A DNA stretch of 64,000 nucleotides from Pseudomonas xionganensis (GTDB lineage Bacteria > Pseudomonadota > Gammaproteobacteria > Pseudomonadales > Pseudomonadaceae), in NCBI RefSeq assembly GCF_009763245.1, contig NZ_WKJZ01000004.1:97626-161625 (forward strand), in the 5' to 3' direction. The first letter of the stretch is position 1. Each line of letters opens with the position of its first letter. A program made the position numbers and the translations under genes. Below are positions 17,509 through 25,977 of this stretch, in pieces. The notes under the pieces are model-generated. The model was not told the DNA's origin and did no database searches. It saw nothing but the letters and a program-made list of their open reading frames with translations.

Positions 17509-18228
17509 TCAGAGGGCGAAGGGCGCCTGATGAAAACCCTGCTGGTCCACCTGCAGCGCCCAGCCCTGCTTGTCCCAGTCGCCCAGCACGATACGCCGGG
17601 CCGCCTGGCCGTTGATCTGCAGTATGTGGGTAGCGGGGCGGTGGGTGTGGCCGTGGATCAAGGTGCGCACGCCCTTTTCGGTCATCACCCGCAGCACTTC
17701 GTCCGGGGTGACGTCGACGATTTCGCTGGCCTTCATCCTTGTTTGCGCGCGGCTTTCACTGCGCAGCTTGCGCGCCAGCTTGTGCCGGGTGCTCAGGGGC
17801 AGGTTGCGCAGGATAAACAGCGAAATGGGGTTGCGCAGCCAGCGGCGCAGCTTCATATAGCCGACATCCAGGGTGCACAGGCTGTCGCCGTGCATCAGCA
17901 GTACCCGCTCGCTGCCCATTTCCACCAGGCAGGGATCAGGCAGCAGGGTGGCACCGGCTTCGCGGCAGAAGCGCTTGCCAATTAAAAAGTCGCGATTGCC
18001 GTGCATCAGATAGACGCGCGTGCCGGCTTCGCTCAGCTCGCGCAGGGCCTGGGCGATTTCGCGCTGGAAGGGGCTGATGGCATCGTCGCCGATCCACACC
18101 TCGAAGAAGTCGCCGAGGATATACAGGGCATCGGCCTGGCGGGCGCGGCTGGCGAGAAAATGCAGAAACGCCCGGGTAATGTCCGGGCGCTCCTGTTCAA
18201 GATGCAGATCGGAGATCAGTAGGATCAC
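17509..18228 (-). CDS. lpxH: UDP-2,3-diacylglucosamine diphosphatase LpxH
   Basis: LpxH hydrolyses UDP-2,3-diacylglucosamine to lipid X, a step of lipid A synthesis at the inner-membrane surface. The 239-residue product carries all calcineurin-type metal motifs: SDLHL, GDFFEVW, HGNRDF, LMHGD and HGHTH. It starts at GTG 18228, overlapping the ppiB stop by four bases (GTGA), so the two genes are translationally coupled. The ppiB-lpxH pairing is usual in gamma-proteobacteria. Confidence 0.96.
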   Translation of the reverse strand: MILLISDLHLEQERPDITRAFLHFLASRARQADALYILGDFFEVWIGDDAISPFQREIAQALRELSEAGTRVYLMHGNRDFLIGKRFCREAGATLLPDPCLVEMGSERVLLMHGDSLCTLDVGYMKLRRWLRNPISLFILRNLPLSTRHKLARKLRSESRAQTRMKASEIVDVTPDEVLRVMTEKGVRTLIHGHTHRPATHILQINGQAARRIVLGDWDKQGWALQVDQQGFHQAPFAL

Positions 18229-18719
18229 TCAACGATCTCGGCACGCTCGATGATCACATCGTCCACTGGCACGTCCTGATGGCCGGCCTTGCTGGTGGTG
18301 GGCACGCCCTTGATGGCGTTCACCACGTCCATGCCTTCCACCACTTCACCGAACACCGCATAGCCCCAGCCCTGTACGGTGGGTGCGCTGTGGTTGAGGA
18401 AGCTGTTGTCGGCAACGTTGATAAAGAACTGCGCGCTGGCCGAGTGCGGCTCCATGGTGCGGGCCATGGCGATGGTGCCGACCTTGTTGGCCACGCCGTT
18501 GTTGGCTTCATTCTTGATCGGTGCGCGAGTCGGCTTCTGCTGCATGCCCGGCTCGAAACCACCACCCTGGATCATGAAGTTGCTGATCACGCGGTGGAAA
18601 ACGGTGCCGTCGTAGTGACCTTCTTTCACGTACTGCTTGAAGTTGGCCACGGTCTCCGGGGCCTTGTCTTCGAACAGGTTGAGGGTGATAACGCCATGGT
18701 TGGTGTGCAGTTTGATCAT
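18225..18719 (-). CDS. ppiB: Peptidyl-prolyl cis-trans isomerase B (cytosolic cyclophilin)
   Basis: A 164-residue cyclophilin without signal peptide that speeds proline isomerisation during folding. The signature FHRVISNFMIQGG includes the catalytic Arg; SASAQFFINV and GYAVFGEVVEG complete the active site. ATG 18719 (MIKLHTNHGVITLNL) is the usual start. It is first in a two-gene operon with lpxH and divergent from glnS. Confidence 0.96.
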   Translation of the reverse strand: MIKLHTNHGVITLNLFEDKAPETVANFKQYVKEGHYDGTVFHRVISNFMIQGGGFEPGMQQKPTRAPIKNEANNGVANKVGTIAMARTMEPHSASAQFFINVADNSFLNHSAPTVQGWGYAVFGEVVEGMDVVNAIKGVPTTSKAGHQDVPVDDVIIERAEIVE

Positions 18720-18855
18720 CTTTGTATCCGTTATTGGCCGCGAATGGCCCCGAACCGGCGGGTTGCTCTGTCGGGGGCTTGACAGGTTGGTTATCATACG
18801 GGCTTTGCCCAAGGCGGCCTACCCTGTGCCGCGCATCTGCCAAGCTAAGGACATC

Positions 18856-20523
18856 ATGAGCAAGCCCACCGTCGAAAAAGCTGCCAACTTCCTGCTGCCC
18901 ATCGTCCAGTCCGACCTGGACAGCGGCAAGCACGCCAAGATCATCACCCGCTTCCCGCCGGAGCCTAACGGCTACCTACACATCGGCCACGCCAAGTCGA
19001 TCTGCCTGAACTTCGGCCTGGCCCAGGAATTCGGCGGCGAGTGCAACCTGCGCTTCGACGACACCAACCCGGCCAAGGAAGACCAGGAATACATCGACGC
19101 GATCAAGAGCGATGTGCAGTGGCTGGGTTTCCAGTGGGCCGGTGAGGAGCGCTACGCCTCCAACTATTTCGATCAGCTGCACGCCTGGGCCGTGGAGCTG
19201 ATCAAGGCCGGCAAGGCCTTCGTTTGCGATCTGAATGCCGAAGAGATGCGTGCCTACCGCGGCAGCCTGACCGAGCCGGGCAAGAACAGCCCGTTCCGCG
19301 AGCGCTCGGTGGAAGAAAACCTCGACCTGTTCGCCCGCATGAAGGCCGGCGAGTTCGCCGACGGCGCCCGCTCGCTGCGCGCCAAGATCGACATGGCCTC
19401 GCCGAATATCAACCTGCGCGACCCGATCCTCTACCGCATCCGCCACGCCCATCACCACCAGACCGGCGACAAGTGGTGCATCTACCCCAGCTACGACTTT
19501 ACCCATGGCCAGTCGGACGCCATCGAGGGCATCACCCACTCCATCTGCACCCTGGAGTTCGAGGACCATCGTCCGCTCTATGAGTGGTTCCTGACCAACC
19601 TGCCGGTGCCGGCCCAGCCGCGTCAGTACGAATTCGCCCGCCTCAACCTGAACTACACCATCACCAGCAAGCGCAAACTCAAGCAGCTGGTGGACGAGAA
19701 GCACGTCAGCGGCTGGGACGACCCGCGCATGTCGACCCTGTCCGGCTACCGCCGTCGTGGCTATACCCCGGCTTCGATTCGCAGCTTCTGCGACATGATC
19801 GGCGTCAACCGCGCCGGCGGCGTGGTGGATATCGGCATGCTGGAATTCGCCATCCGCGAAGACCTGGACGCCAACGCCGGCCGCGCCATGTGTGTGTTGA
19901 AACCGCTCAAGGTGGTGATCACCAACTACCCCGAGGGTAAGGTCGAGAACCTCGAACTGCCGCGCCACCCCAAGCAGGACATGGGCGTGCGCGTGCTGCC
20001 GTTCAGCCGCGAGATCTACATCGATGCCAGCGACTTCGAGGAAACCCCGCCGGACGGCTTCAAGCGCCTGATCCCGGGCGGCGAAGTGCGCCTGCGTGGC
20101 AGCTATGTGATCCGCGCCGATGAGGCGATCAAGGACGCCGCTGGCAATATCGTCGAACTGCGTTGCAGCTACGACGAAAACACCCTGGGCAAGAACCCGG
20201 AAGGGCGCAAGGTCAAGGGCGTGATCCACTGGGTGCCGGCCGCCGAAAGCGTGGAGTGCGAAGTGCGCCTGTACGACCGCCTGTTCCGCTCCGCCAACCC
20301 GGAGAAGGACGAGGAGGGCGGCAGCTTCCTCGACAATATCAACCCCAATTCCCTGGTGGTGCTCACCGGCTGCCGCGCCGAGCCATCCCTGGGCGAGGCG
20401 CAGCCGGAAGAACGCTTCCAGTTCGAGCGCGAAGGCTACTTTGTTGCCGATCTGAAGGATTCGCAGCCGGGTAAACCGGTGTTCAACCGCACCGTCACTC
20501 TGCGCGATTCCTGGGGAGCCTGA
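18856..20523 (+). CDS. glnS: Glutaminyl-tRNA synthetase
   Basis: GlnRS charges tRNA-Gln. The 555-residue class I synthetase has PPEPNGYLHIGHAK (HIGH motif, about 35-48), the GlnRS-specific NLRFDDTNP, and SKRKL in place of KMSKS (about 270), then the two beta-barrel anticodon-binding domains. ATG 18856 (MSKPTVEKAANF) follows AAGGAC. The cysS start lies 3 nt after its stop, so both synthetases are made from one message. Confidence 0.97.
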   Translation: MSKPTVEKAANFLLPIVQSDLDSGKHAKIITRFPPEPNGYLHIGHAKSICLNFGLAQEFGGECNLRFDDTNPAKEDQEYIDAIKSDVQWLGFQWAGEERYASNYFDQLHAWAVELIKAGKAFVCDLNAEEMRAYRGSLTEPGKNSPFRERSVEENLDLFARMKAGEFADGARSLRAKIDMASPNINLRDPILYRIRHAHHHQTGDKWCIYPSYDFTHGQSDAIEGITHSICTLEFEDHRPLYEWFLTNLPVPAQPRQYEFARLNLNYTITSKRKLKQLVDEKHVSGWDDPRMSTLSGYRRRGYTPASIRSFCDMIGVNRAGGVVDIGMLEFAIREDLDANAGRAMCVLKPLKVVITNYPEGKVENLELPRHPKQDMGVRVLPFSREIYIDASDFEETPPDGFKRLIPGGEVRLRGSYVIRADEAIKDAAGNIVELRCSYDENTLGKNPEGRKVKGVIHWVPAAESVECEVRLYDRLFRSANPEKDEEGGSFLDNINPNSLVVLTGCRAEPSLGEAQPEERFQFEREGYFVADLKDSQPGKPVFNRTVTLRDSWGA

Positions 20524-20526
20524 TCC

Positions 20527-21912
20527 ATGGCGTTGTCCATCTACAGCACCCTGAGCAAGACCAAGGACGTTTTTAAGCCCCTGGAAGGCAACAGCGTGCG
20601 CATGTACGTCTGCGGCATGACCGTGTACGACTTCTGCCATATCGGCCACGCCCGCGTGATGGTGGCCTTCGACGTGGTCACCCGCTGGCTGCGCGCGCGC
20701 GGCTATGACGTGACTTACGTGCGCAACATCACCGACATCGACGACAAGATCATCAAGCGCGCCCAAGAGAACGGCGAGCCGTTCGAGGCCCTGGTCGAGC
20801 GCATGATCGCGGCCATGCACGAAGACGAAGCCCGTCTCAACGTGCTGCGCCCTGACATCGAGCCGCGCGCCACCGGCCATATCGCCGGCATGCACCAGAT
20901 GATCCAGACCCTGATCGACAAGGGCTACGCCTACGCCCCCGGCAATGGCGATGTTTACTACCGCGTCACCAAGTTCGAAGGCTACGGCAAGCTCTCAAGG
21001 CGCAAGATCGACGAGCTGAAGATCGGCGCGCGCATTGAGGTCGACGAGATCAAGCAAGACCCGTTGGACTTCGTGCTGTGGAAGGGCGCCAAGCCGGGCG
21101 AGCCGAGCTGGGATTCGCCCTGGGGCAAGGGCCGTCCGGGCTGGCATATCGAGTGCTCGGTGATGTCCACCTGCTGCCTGGGCGAGACCTTCGATATCCA
21201 CGGCGGCGGCCCGGACCTGGTGTTCCCGCACCACGAGAACGAGATCGCGCAGAGCGAGGCGGCCACCGGCAAGCAGTACGCCAACGCCTGGATGCATGCC
21301 GGCGCGGTGCGCGTGGACGGCGAGAAGATGTCCAAGAGCCTGGGCAACTTCTTCACCATCCGCGAGGTGCTGGAGAAGTACCACCCGGAAGTGGTGCGTT
21401 ACCTGCTGGTGTCCAGCCACTACCGCAGCCCGATCAACTACTCCGAAGACAGCCTCAAGGAAGCAAAGGGCGCCCTGGAGCGCTTCTACAACGGCCTCAA
21501 GGGGCTTCCAGAGGTTGCGCCTGCCGGTGGCGAAGCCTATGTGGAACGTTTTGGCGCGGCGATGGACGACGACTTCAACTCGCCGGAAGCCTGCGCCGTG
21601 CTGTTCGAGATGATCCGCGAGGTCAATCGTCTGCGTGAGTCGGACGAGCAGGCCGCTGCTGGCCTGGGCGCCCAGCTCAAACAGCTGGCCAGCGTGCTCG
21701 GCGTACTGCAGCTGGAGCCGGATGCGTTCCTTCAGGCTGGCGCCGCCGGCAAGGTCGATGCCGCCGAAGTGGAAGCCCTGATCGCTGCGCGCCTGCAGGC
21801 CCGCGCCGACAAGAACTGGGCCGAATCCGACCGCATCCGCGACCAGCTCGCCGCCATGGGCGTGGTGCTGGAGGATGGCAAGGGCGGCACCACCTGGCGA
21901 CTGGCCGAATAA
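20527..21912 (+). CDS. cysS: Cysteinyl-tRNA synthetase
   Basis: CysRS charges tRNA-Cys. The 461-residue class I enzyme has YVCGMTVYDFCHIGHAR, which holds the zinc cysteine and HIGH motif, the zinc ligands further on in GWHIECS and FPHHENE, and GEKMSKSLGN (KMSKS). The C-terminal DALR-like domain is followed by an anticodon-binding tail ending GGTTWRLAE. It is second in an operon with glnS and ends at a good terminator. Confidence 0.97.
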   Translation: MALSIYSTLSKTKDVFKPLEGNSVRMYVCGMTVYDFCHIGHARVMVAFDVVTRWLRARGYDVTYVRNITDIDDKIIKRAQENGEPFEALVERMIAAMHEDEARLNVLRPDIEPRATGHIAGMHQMIQTLIDKGYAYAPGNGDVYYRVTKFEGYGKLSRRKIDELKIGARIEVDEIKQDPLDFVLWKGAKPGEPSWDSPWGKGRPGWHIECSVMSTCCLGETFDIHGGGPDLVFPHHENEIAQSEAATGKQYANAWMHAGAVRVDGEKMSKSLGNFFTIREVLEKYHPEVVRYLLVSSHYRSPINYSEDSLKEAKGALERFYNGLKGLPEVAPAGGEAYVERFGAAMDDDFNSPEACAVLFEMIREVNRLRESDEQAAAGLGAQLKQLASVLGVLQLEPDAFLQAGAAGKVDAAEVEALIAARLQARADKNWAESDRIRDQLAAMGVVLEDGKGGTTWRLAE

Positions 21913-21930
21913 GCCGGGTGCTGGAAGTGA

Positions 21931-21960
21931 AAAAGCCGCTAAGTGATTAGCGGCTTTTTA
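21931..21960 (+). terminator. Terminator after glnS-cysS
   Basis: AAAAGCCGCTA-AGTGAT-TAGCGGCTTTTTA, an 11-bp stem with T-run. Confidence 0.85.
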
Positions 21961-22026
21961 TTGCGTGCAAGGGGGTGGCGCAGAATAGCGGCGGGAAACC
22001 GGCAGCAAATGACCATGCGCAGAGGC

Positions 22027-22103
22027 GGTGGGCAAATAAATATTGCCCACCCTACGCCACCCTTGAGTTTGCGTAGGGTGGAAAGCCGTAAAGCGTTTTG
22101 CAC
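22027..22103. repeat. Compound palindromic repeat, GTAGGGTG/CACCCTAC family (copy 1)
   Basis: Three linked inverted repeats: GGTGGGCAA/TTGCCCACC (22027-22051), CCACCCTACGC/GCGTAGGGTGG (22047-22081), and a third imperfect arm ending in TTTTGCACC. The CACCCTAC and GTAGGGTG ends recur at three other intergenic places in the window. The stretch 22104-22319 around it has no gene. Confidence 0.7.
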
Positions 22104-22131
22104 CGCTGTATGTCCGGGCTGAATTGGTGAG

Positions 22132-22160
22132 GCGATTGGCAGGAAGCGGCCAGAAGCGGA
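22132..22160 (+). repeat. Left edge near-repeat of the AT-rich block
   Basis: A 29-nt segment with core AAGCGGCCAGAAGC that recurs inverted at 27967-27995 with three mismatches. Base composition drops sharply just to its right. Confidence 0.55.
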
Positions 22161-22319
22161 CATTCAAAGTGAGTGCCAAACAAGGGGTGATTCAGTGTCA
22201 ATATAAAAAATCTTTTTTGTTATAAGCAGCCCAAGAAAATATCAAAAAGTCCTCACTGCAGGAGCAGCGATTCCATATCTTTAGTTAATAAATCCGCTAT
22301 ATGTCGGGATCAGCTGTTA

Positions 22320-22688
22320 TTAAGAACCAGACTTTGCTTTTTTGATCAGCGAATCCAACTCTGTATCAATCGGCATCTTTTTGAACGGGCTGACATTTGA
22401 TCCTCCAGTATTCCCTAATGGCACCAAACCTAGCGGAGTTACAACGGCGGCCCCGAGAATACGGATTATTTGACCAAAAAATTCTCTTATTGAGTTATTA
22501 CGGAAGGCCCATATCAACATCAGAAAATGAACCTTGACATGCCAAAATGTAGACTCTTGGCCAAGTACATGGGCACGCTCAAGATGAATGAACTCAGACT
22601 GATAGTCTCCCACTGCTCTAGCATTCTTGGCTCTTGCTATTTCATATTTAATACACGAAGCTATTTTTTGTGAAAAATAATGCTGCAT
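22320..22688 (-). CDS. DUF3703 family protein
   Basis: A 122-residue cytosolic protein of unknown function. It matches the DUF3703 pattern as I know it: an N-terminal EIARAKNARAVGDY helix, FIHLERAHVLGQ, HVKVHFLMLIWAF and the closing PLGNTGGSNVSPFKKMPI. DUF3703 genes are often found near metal-resistance or hydrolase genes, but no function is established. It sits at the left end of the AT-rich block, downstream of the lipoprotein and hydrolase genes on the same strand, with codon use poorer in GC than the core genes. Confidence 0.75.
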   Translation of the reverse strand: MQHYFSQKIASCIKYEIARAKNARAVGDYQSEFIHLERAHVLGQESTFWHVKVHFLMLIWAFRNNSIREFFGQIIRILGAAVVTPLGLVPLGNTGGSNVSPFKKMPIDTELDSLIKKAKSGS

Positions 22689-22788
22689 AAAATCTCCGAA
22701 ATAACGAAAGCTGACATAGATATCTGAGCGCGAAATGCAACTGGATAAATATCCTGCCCAGATATTGTATAAAGGCGATGGCCAAAAT

Positions 22789-23085
22789 TTACCTTTTTGA
22801 TCGACAAATAGCCGGGTTGGTCATGCCAAAACTTAGTAAGTTCCCGCCATTGATAACGCATGTATAATCTTTGCCATCCCGCGCCCTTAAGGCCACATAA
22901 GTATCGGTTCCGTTAATGCGCTTATCCATAATCTGAAGCTCACTCACTGGATACCCTAATCCACCCGCTGACGTTGACAAAATGTCACTGTTACTGAGTA
23001 TATTTGTGCTCGCTGCAATTGAAGAGCAACCAACCATTATTTTTGCAACCGCTATGGCAGTCACTATCATAAAAAATGAACGCAC
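22789..23085 (-). CDS. Small putative lipoprotein
   Basis: 98 residues with an N-terminal signal ending in a lipobox-like IMVGC followed by SSIAAS, so the mature chain would be lipid-anchored and periplasmic. The remainder contains VALRARDGKDYTCVINGG, a short beta-rich segment with a single cysteine; I recognise no family. Start taken at GTG 23085, with GGAG 8 nt upstream. That site overlaps the stop of the hydrolase gene three bases away, which points to coupled translation. Confidence 0.6.
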   Translation of the reverse strand: MRSFFMIVTAIAVAKIMVGCSSIAASTNILSNSDILSTSAGGLGYPVSELQIMDKRINGTDTYVALRARDGKDYTCVINGGNLLSFGMTNPAICRSKR

Positions 23086-23088
23086 AAC

Positions 23089-24033
23089 TTAGTCTCCATA
23101 AAATGACAAAAATGACATGGCAGTCTTCGCAGGAGACTCCACCATAGGCAAGTGGCCAACATTCTTAATTATTTCAATTTTTGCATGTGGAATTGCATTT
23201 TTTAAAGCCAAAGAACCTGACCAATGTAAAACCCTATCTCTCTCGCCCCAAGAAATAAGCACTGGTCTTTTATAAGATGCGAGGACTTTATCCAGCGGCA
23301 GTTCTGGGTGTGGCGTTCCACGCTTCATTCTATGTATCTGATCGAATGCTTTCTCATTCACATCAACGTTTAACTCAGACTCAGCAGCCAAATGATCTAG
23401 GATCGGTGAAGGAATATAGGGCGGGTTAACAAATAAGTAATCCAGTAACTCTGCAAACTCTCTGCTGGTTCTCGGCAAAATAGGTGGATGCCCACCTTTT
23501 TGGGTGAGCTCAAACATTTCGCTCAACTCTGAACCATGAATGCCAAACGGACTAATTAGCCATAAGCTCTGAACATTTTCAGGGTATTTTGCAGCGAAAT
23601 TACCTGCAATATATCCACCCATTGAGTTGCCTGCCATATTAAAGTTATCTATGTTTAACGCATCAACTATCAACCTGAGCCTTTCAACCTGAGTACGAAC
23701 GTCATAATCTAGATCAGGACTCTTTGTGCTATTGCCAAATCCTGGCAAATCAATCGCCACCACATCAAAGTTTTTTACAAGGTATCTCGAAATGCGATTC
23801 CAGTTATCTTTATTTGCTCCAAAGCCATGAAGCAAAATTAAAGGGCGGCCACTTCCTCCGCGAAGATACTCAACTTCCAACCCATCTAGTTCTAGTCGTT
23901 TTAGTTCAAGCCCGGCATAGACACGCTCAACGCCAACAATGTAGCTATATAGCTTTGAGTCTGGAACAACCAGATAAGCAAGAATTGCTATTACTACAAT
24001 TGCCGAAGCTGAGGCTAATATATTTTTTACCAT
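23089..24033 (-). CDS. Alpha/beta hydrolase, lipase-3-like, membrane-anchored
   Basis: A 314-residue alpha/beta hydrolase with an N-terminal hydrophobic anchor (residues 4-23). The oxyanion motif LHGFGANKDNW, nucleophile elbow GNSMGG, acid in SWGERDRVL and histidine in VGHLPMVES give a full catalytic triad. The overall pattern, including PYIPSPI, resembles Moraxella lipase 3 and related esterases, so it probably cleaves ester bonds at the cell envelope. ATG 24033 is preceded by GGAGG. It is first of a three-gene minus-strand set with the lipoprotein and DUF3703 genes. Confidence 0.85.
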   Translation of the reverse strand: MVKNILASASAIVVIAILAYLVVPDSKLYSYIVGVERVYAGLELKRLELDGLEVEYLRGGSGRPLILLHGFGANKDNWNRISRYLVKNFDVVAIDLPGFGNSTKSPDLDYDVRTQVERLRLIVDALNIDNFNMAGNSMGGYIAGNFAAKYPENVQSLWLISPFGIHGSELSEMFELTQKGGHPPILPRTSREFAELLDYLFVNPPYIPSPILDHLAAESELNVDVNEKAFDQIHRMKRGTPHPELPLDKVLASYKRPVLISWGERDRVLHWSGSLALKNAIPHAKIEIIKNVGHLPMVESPAKTAMSFLSFYGD

Positions 24034-24142
24034 TTCACCTCCCGGCTCAGGATAAAAACCAAAAAATCAGATATGTGCGCTGAGAGCCTGATAGATCTTA
24101 TTGCCCCTCAGGACAGAAAAGGCACATAATGCTGGACATTAA

Positions 24143-24784
24143 TCAAGCACAATTATGCCTGTATCTTTCCATGGTTTTTTCATCTGGCATGGGTTGAGTC
24201 AGCACAAAATAGGGTTTCGCCAGGTTGGGATTGAAGGCATACGTATAATGTGGAACTTTATTTGTAGAGTGTATTGAATACTTTCCATACTTCTTGTCCA
24301 GTTCGATATTGAGCCTGCTCAACTCATCGCGAGTTTGAGATGGGAAAACCTGGGCAATACCCGCAACCTTCCAATTCCCAGCCGTATCAAGTTGCAATGT
24401 GAATTGTGTTTGCACACCTGCTGGTTCAAGCGTCTTTCCGATCATGCTTCTAGGTGAGCATGCTTTGCTCACTGCAGGCAACATCATAAGTATTCTATTA
24501 TCAAATCGACCCTGTAAAAGTGGCATAGCCAACTCTGCCGGGTACCTTGGGTAGGTAGCATCTAATTTTCGCTTCTGGCGCGGGGATAATTGGCGACCAA
24601 ATGACTCGACAGGTTCGTACCTGAACGCTTTAACCGCATTTATTGAATCCCCCAGGCAAACCCCCTCTACACATGGACGAGCTTGGGCATCGAACGGGAA
24701 AAGCACAAAAGTCATTAACGCGGCGCAATATGAAACTGCATAAGTTTTCAACTTACCAGCCCTCCATAAGCCCTTTAAGTTCAT
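24143..24784 (-). CDS. Exported protein of unknown function
   Basis: 213 residues with an N-terminal signal peptide ending near AQA (about residue 35). The mature part has four cysteines (PCVEGVCLG near the start, KACSPR, and the C-terminal HNCA), suited to disulfides. I recognise no domain; VCLGDSINAVKA resembles the start of small periplasmic proteins with a CLG-D motif. Its start lies inside the 3' end of the upstream lipoprotein gene (32-nt overlap), so the two are probably coexpressed. Confidence 0.65.
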   Translation of the reverse strand: MNLKGLWRAGKLKTYAVSYCAALMTFVLFPFDAQARPCVEGVCLGDSINAVKAFRYEPVESFGRQLSPRQKRKLDATYPRYPAELAMPLLQGRFDNRILMMLPAVSKACSPRSMIGKTLEPAGVQTQFTLQLDTAGNWKVAGIAQVFPSQTRDELSRLNIELDKKYGKYSIHSTNKVPHYTYAFNPNLAKPYFVLTQPMPDEKTMERYRHNCA

Positions 24785-25043
24785 TTATGGTTCGCCTTAC
24801 CTCATATACGGTAGATTTGGCTTCGCGAGCAGTCTGTGTAATATCTTGTACTGTTTCCACAGTGTCCCGAACGGTTATGCCAGCATCAGGATTATTTGAT
24901 GAGCCTGCACTTTCTTCATTTAGCCTCGACTGCTGACTTTGCTCAGGCAGAGGCGCATGGTTACCAAACTGGCCGCTATTGCTGGCACAGCCACCCAGAA
25001 TAAGTTGAACGCTAAAGATAAAGGCAAAAGCATGTTTTTTCAT
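24753..25043 (-). CDS. Putative lipoprotein with C-terminal amphipathic helix
   Basis: 96 residues: signal peptide with lipobox LILGGCASNSG (cysteine at 19), a low-complexity Gln/Ser/Asn linker, then a continuous charged helix from about 55 to 94 (VRDTVETVQDITQTAREAK) likely to form a coiled coil. The second residue after Cys is Ser, which would favour outer-membrane sorting by the usual rule. No known family. It overlaps the next gene by 32 nt. Confidence 0.65.
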   Translation of the reverse strand: MKKHAFAFIFSVQLILGGCASNSGQFGNHAPLPEQSQQSRLNEESAGSSNNPDAGITVRDTVETVQDITQTAREAKSTVYEVRRTINELKGLMEGW

Positions 25044-25176
25044 TTTAAAACTCCTTTTTTGACAAAGTTAAGCCCAAATAAATAACTTCCATTTAGAAGA
25101 TATTTCTTGTGCTCTATTTATGTTTGACTGGATGCTAAATCAGACTGGCCTAGGCGTAGAGAATCAGTAATTAATT

Positions 25177-25875
25177 TCAGTAATTAATATTTCGCGCAAT
25201 AATAAAAGTACGGAAATCTTTACCTTTACTTCCGTGGCGCTCTGCAGAAATGATCTCTAAACCAGCTTTTTTCATGGCATCCTGTAACTGCGCAGCAGTG
25301 AAACACAAAACAGGTGGAGCTTTTCCTACAACTCGCATCAGCGGCAAGGCAATTTTTGGTATAAGGGGGTTCATCTCATTCAGGCAGGGTGTCTTGGAGA
25401 TTAGTAAGCCACCTGGTTTCAGAGACTTGACTACCGATTTAAGCGTCTGAGATAAACTCGACACTAAATGCAGCATGTTAAATGCTAAGACAACATCGTA
25501 AGCATTATCTTCTGATAAAGATCCATCAGCGTCTGCCAGATTGAAATCTAGTTGTGGCGCCGGGTGGCTAGCGAGTTTCTCCCGAGCGATGGCAATCATC
25601 TGTTTGGATATATCTGTGGCCACCAATCGTCGCGTGGCAGGAGCCAATCGCAGTGCGGTTGATCCTGTGCCACAACCGATCTCCAGCACCTCATACTCCG
25701 TTGACAGCGTTTCTTTTACGCGCTGCAACGTCCTTTCATAACCACCCAGGTCAGCAATAGGATCACTCGCATATTTGCGTGCAACTCGATTCCAGAAGCG
25801 TGCTTTGTTGGCCATGGCAGCAGAGGTTGTATCTTCAGAACCTCGGTCGCTGGGAGAGATGAGAGGTGAGTACAT
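25177..25875 (-). CDS. Class I SAM-dependent methyltransferase
   Basis: 232 residues with the class I Rossmann fold: SAM-binding motif I VLEIGCGTGSTALRLA, acidic motif II LVATDISKQMI, DADG, motif IV YDVVLAFNMLHLV and post-motif LKPGGLLISKTP. The substrate is unknown; it resembles small-molecule methyltransferases of the UbiE-like group. ATG 25875 (MYSPLISPS) has AAAGGA 9 nt upstream; an earlier ATG at 25917 lacks a ribosome site. It is divergent from a LysR-type regulator, a common regulator-target arrangement. Confidence 0.85.
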   Translation of the reverse strand: MYSPLISPSDRGSEDTTSAAMANKARFWNRVARKYASDPIADLGGYERTLQRVKETLSTEYEVLEIGCGTGSTALRLAPATRRLVATDISKQMIAIAREKLASHPAPQLDFNLADADGSLSEDNAYDVVLAFNMLHLVSSLSQTLKSVVKSLKPGGLLISKTPCLNEMNPLIPKIALPLMRVVGKAPPVLCFTAAQLQDAMKKAGLEIISAERHGSKGKDFRTFIIARNINY

Positions 25876-25977
25876 GGGCGTGCATCCTTTGCATGGATAT
25901 ATAGCGAAACCCGACAACAGGGTTGATACTATCCCGGCTAATCACCCGACGGTATTGAGATAAATTGCAGAGAGCAT

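Noticed and set aside
18779..18801. TTGACA before glnS considered as a promoter
   Set aside because: No acceptable -10 at 16-18 nt; the nearest candidates are at wrong spacing.
18976..20895. A 639-codon minus-strand open frame antisense to glnS and cysS
   Set aside because: Shadow frame; both synthetases are intact on the plus strand.
22661..22861. A 66-codon minus-strand frame between the DUF3703 and lipoprotein genes
   Set aside because: It overlaps both better-supported genes and lacks a ribosome site or domain.
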